Shown piece after piece: positions 63,856-64,000 of a DNA stretch of 64,000 bases. Source of the DNA: an uncultured Lachnospiraceae bacterium (GTDB lineage Bacteria > Bacillota > Clostridia > Lachnospirales > Lachnospiraceae); the NCBI GenBank assembly GCA_902779395.1, contig CACZBK010000008.1, positions 1 through 64,000 on the forward strand, read 5' to 3'. A program made the position numbers and the translations under genes. The notes beneath the pieces were generated by a model. The model ran no database searches. It had not been told where the DNA came from and was given only the letters and a program-made list of their open reading frames with translations. How positions within the stretch are numbered: the stretch's first letter is position 1; each line of letters starts with the position of its first letter.

Positions 63856-63884
63856 ATTTTAGTACAAAGGCCGTTAAAATTCAA
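63856..63884 (-). promoter_or_regulatory. Predicted gap promoter
   Basis: TTGAAT (63884-63879) and TAAAAT (63861-63856) on the minus strand, spacer 17 nt. Transcription would begin near 63849, about 46 nt before the gap start. Confidence 0.65.
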
Positions 63885-63948
63885 GCAGATTTTTCAGAAT
63901 GTTAAAGCCTTAAGCGCTATTACAAAGTTATGTCGACAAGATCTCCTG

Positions 63949-64000
63949 TCAATCCCTTATAAGCTCATCATTTTTATAATTCTCATAAACATACCAGTCT
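63949..64000 (-). CDS. Possible C-terminal tail of an upstream gene (cut by window edge)
   Basis: Sixteen codons read DWYVYENYKNDELIRD then TGA at 63949 on the minus strand. The composition looks coding, but the fragment is too short to assign. If real, its gene lies beyond the window. Confidence 0.3.
   Translation of the reverse strand, partial: DWYVYENYKNDELIRD

Noticed and set aside
20-64000. Insertion sequences, prophage, rRNA operon or replication origin
   Set aside because: No transposase, integrase, phage structural gene, rRNA or DnaA-box cluster was seen; gene order is ordinary chromosomal.

Overview
The window looks like a chromosomal stretch from an anaerobic, moderately AT-rich Firmicute of the class Clostridia, most probably Lachnospiraceae. 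This is inferred from: the glycyl-tRNA synthetase of the single-chain class II type; a gap-pgk-tpiA glycolytic block; a large fused acyl-CoA dehydratase-activase protein; SLH, InlB-repeat and Ig-like surface proteins; a DUF5688-like protein; and Gram-positive style ribosome sites (GGAGG) with TTGACA/TATAAT-type promoters. No phage, insertion sequence, CRISPR array or rRNA was seen, and no stretch over 300 bases lacks a gene.

Layout. 1-6.3 kb: a cut-off leucine-rich-repeat/SLH surface protein, a diguanylate cyclase, a membrane protein of unknown role, a small plus-strand gene behind a strongly folded leader, and a secreted SGNH hydrolase. 6.4-14.2 kb: a minus-strand operon encoding an unusual three-part protein (sugar-binding-protein-like sensor, EAL c-di-GMP phosphodiesterase, beta-helix-like tail), then DUF58, a membrane transglutaminase and a MoxR ATPase. 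14.3-18.0 kb: a plus-strand operon with a membrane-anchored trigger-factor-like prolyl isomerase and a complete polar amino-acid ABC importer. 18.0-24.3 kb: an SH3 membrane protein expressed just behind tRNA-Arg(CCG), a DUF5688-like protein, efp, and rpsO-pnp with a folded leader. 24.4-37.8 kb: a long minus-strand series starting with parE-parC-rsmD-coaD and running through a DivIVA-like coiled-coil protein, an RluA-type synthase, a papain-like surface protease split by a frameshift, a lipoprotein, glyQS and an HTH-less LacI-like protein.

37.9-53.4 kb: a conserved protein of unknown function, a 1929-residue InlB-repeat surface protein, the fused dehydratase-activase protein, a radical SAM/SPASM enzyme, a YkvA-like protein, a degenerate GGDEF protein and a J-domain protein. 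53.4-64 kb: metA (with the residue linked to acetyl-CoA use), ligA, a CarD-like regulator, HU, an aminotransferase with a PilZ protein, and tpiA, a zinc-ribbon repeat protein, pgk and gap. REP-like repeats sit before pgk's end, and a palindrome sits at the predicted gap start site.

How the parts connect. Four proteins belong to cyclic-di-GMP families (GGDEF 2.6 kb, EAL 10.9 kb, degenerate GGDEF 51.6 kb, PilZ 57.5 kb), and there are several large extracellular proteins. The most unusual assembly is the EAL/beta-helix protein translationally coupled to DUF58 and TgpA-like genes, which suggests c-di-GMP-linked control of an envelope process. That link is inference. Promoters and terminators are called by eye from consensus and are predictions.
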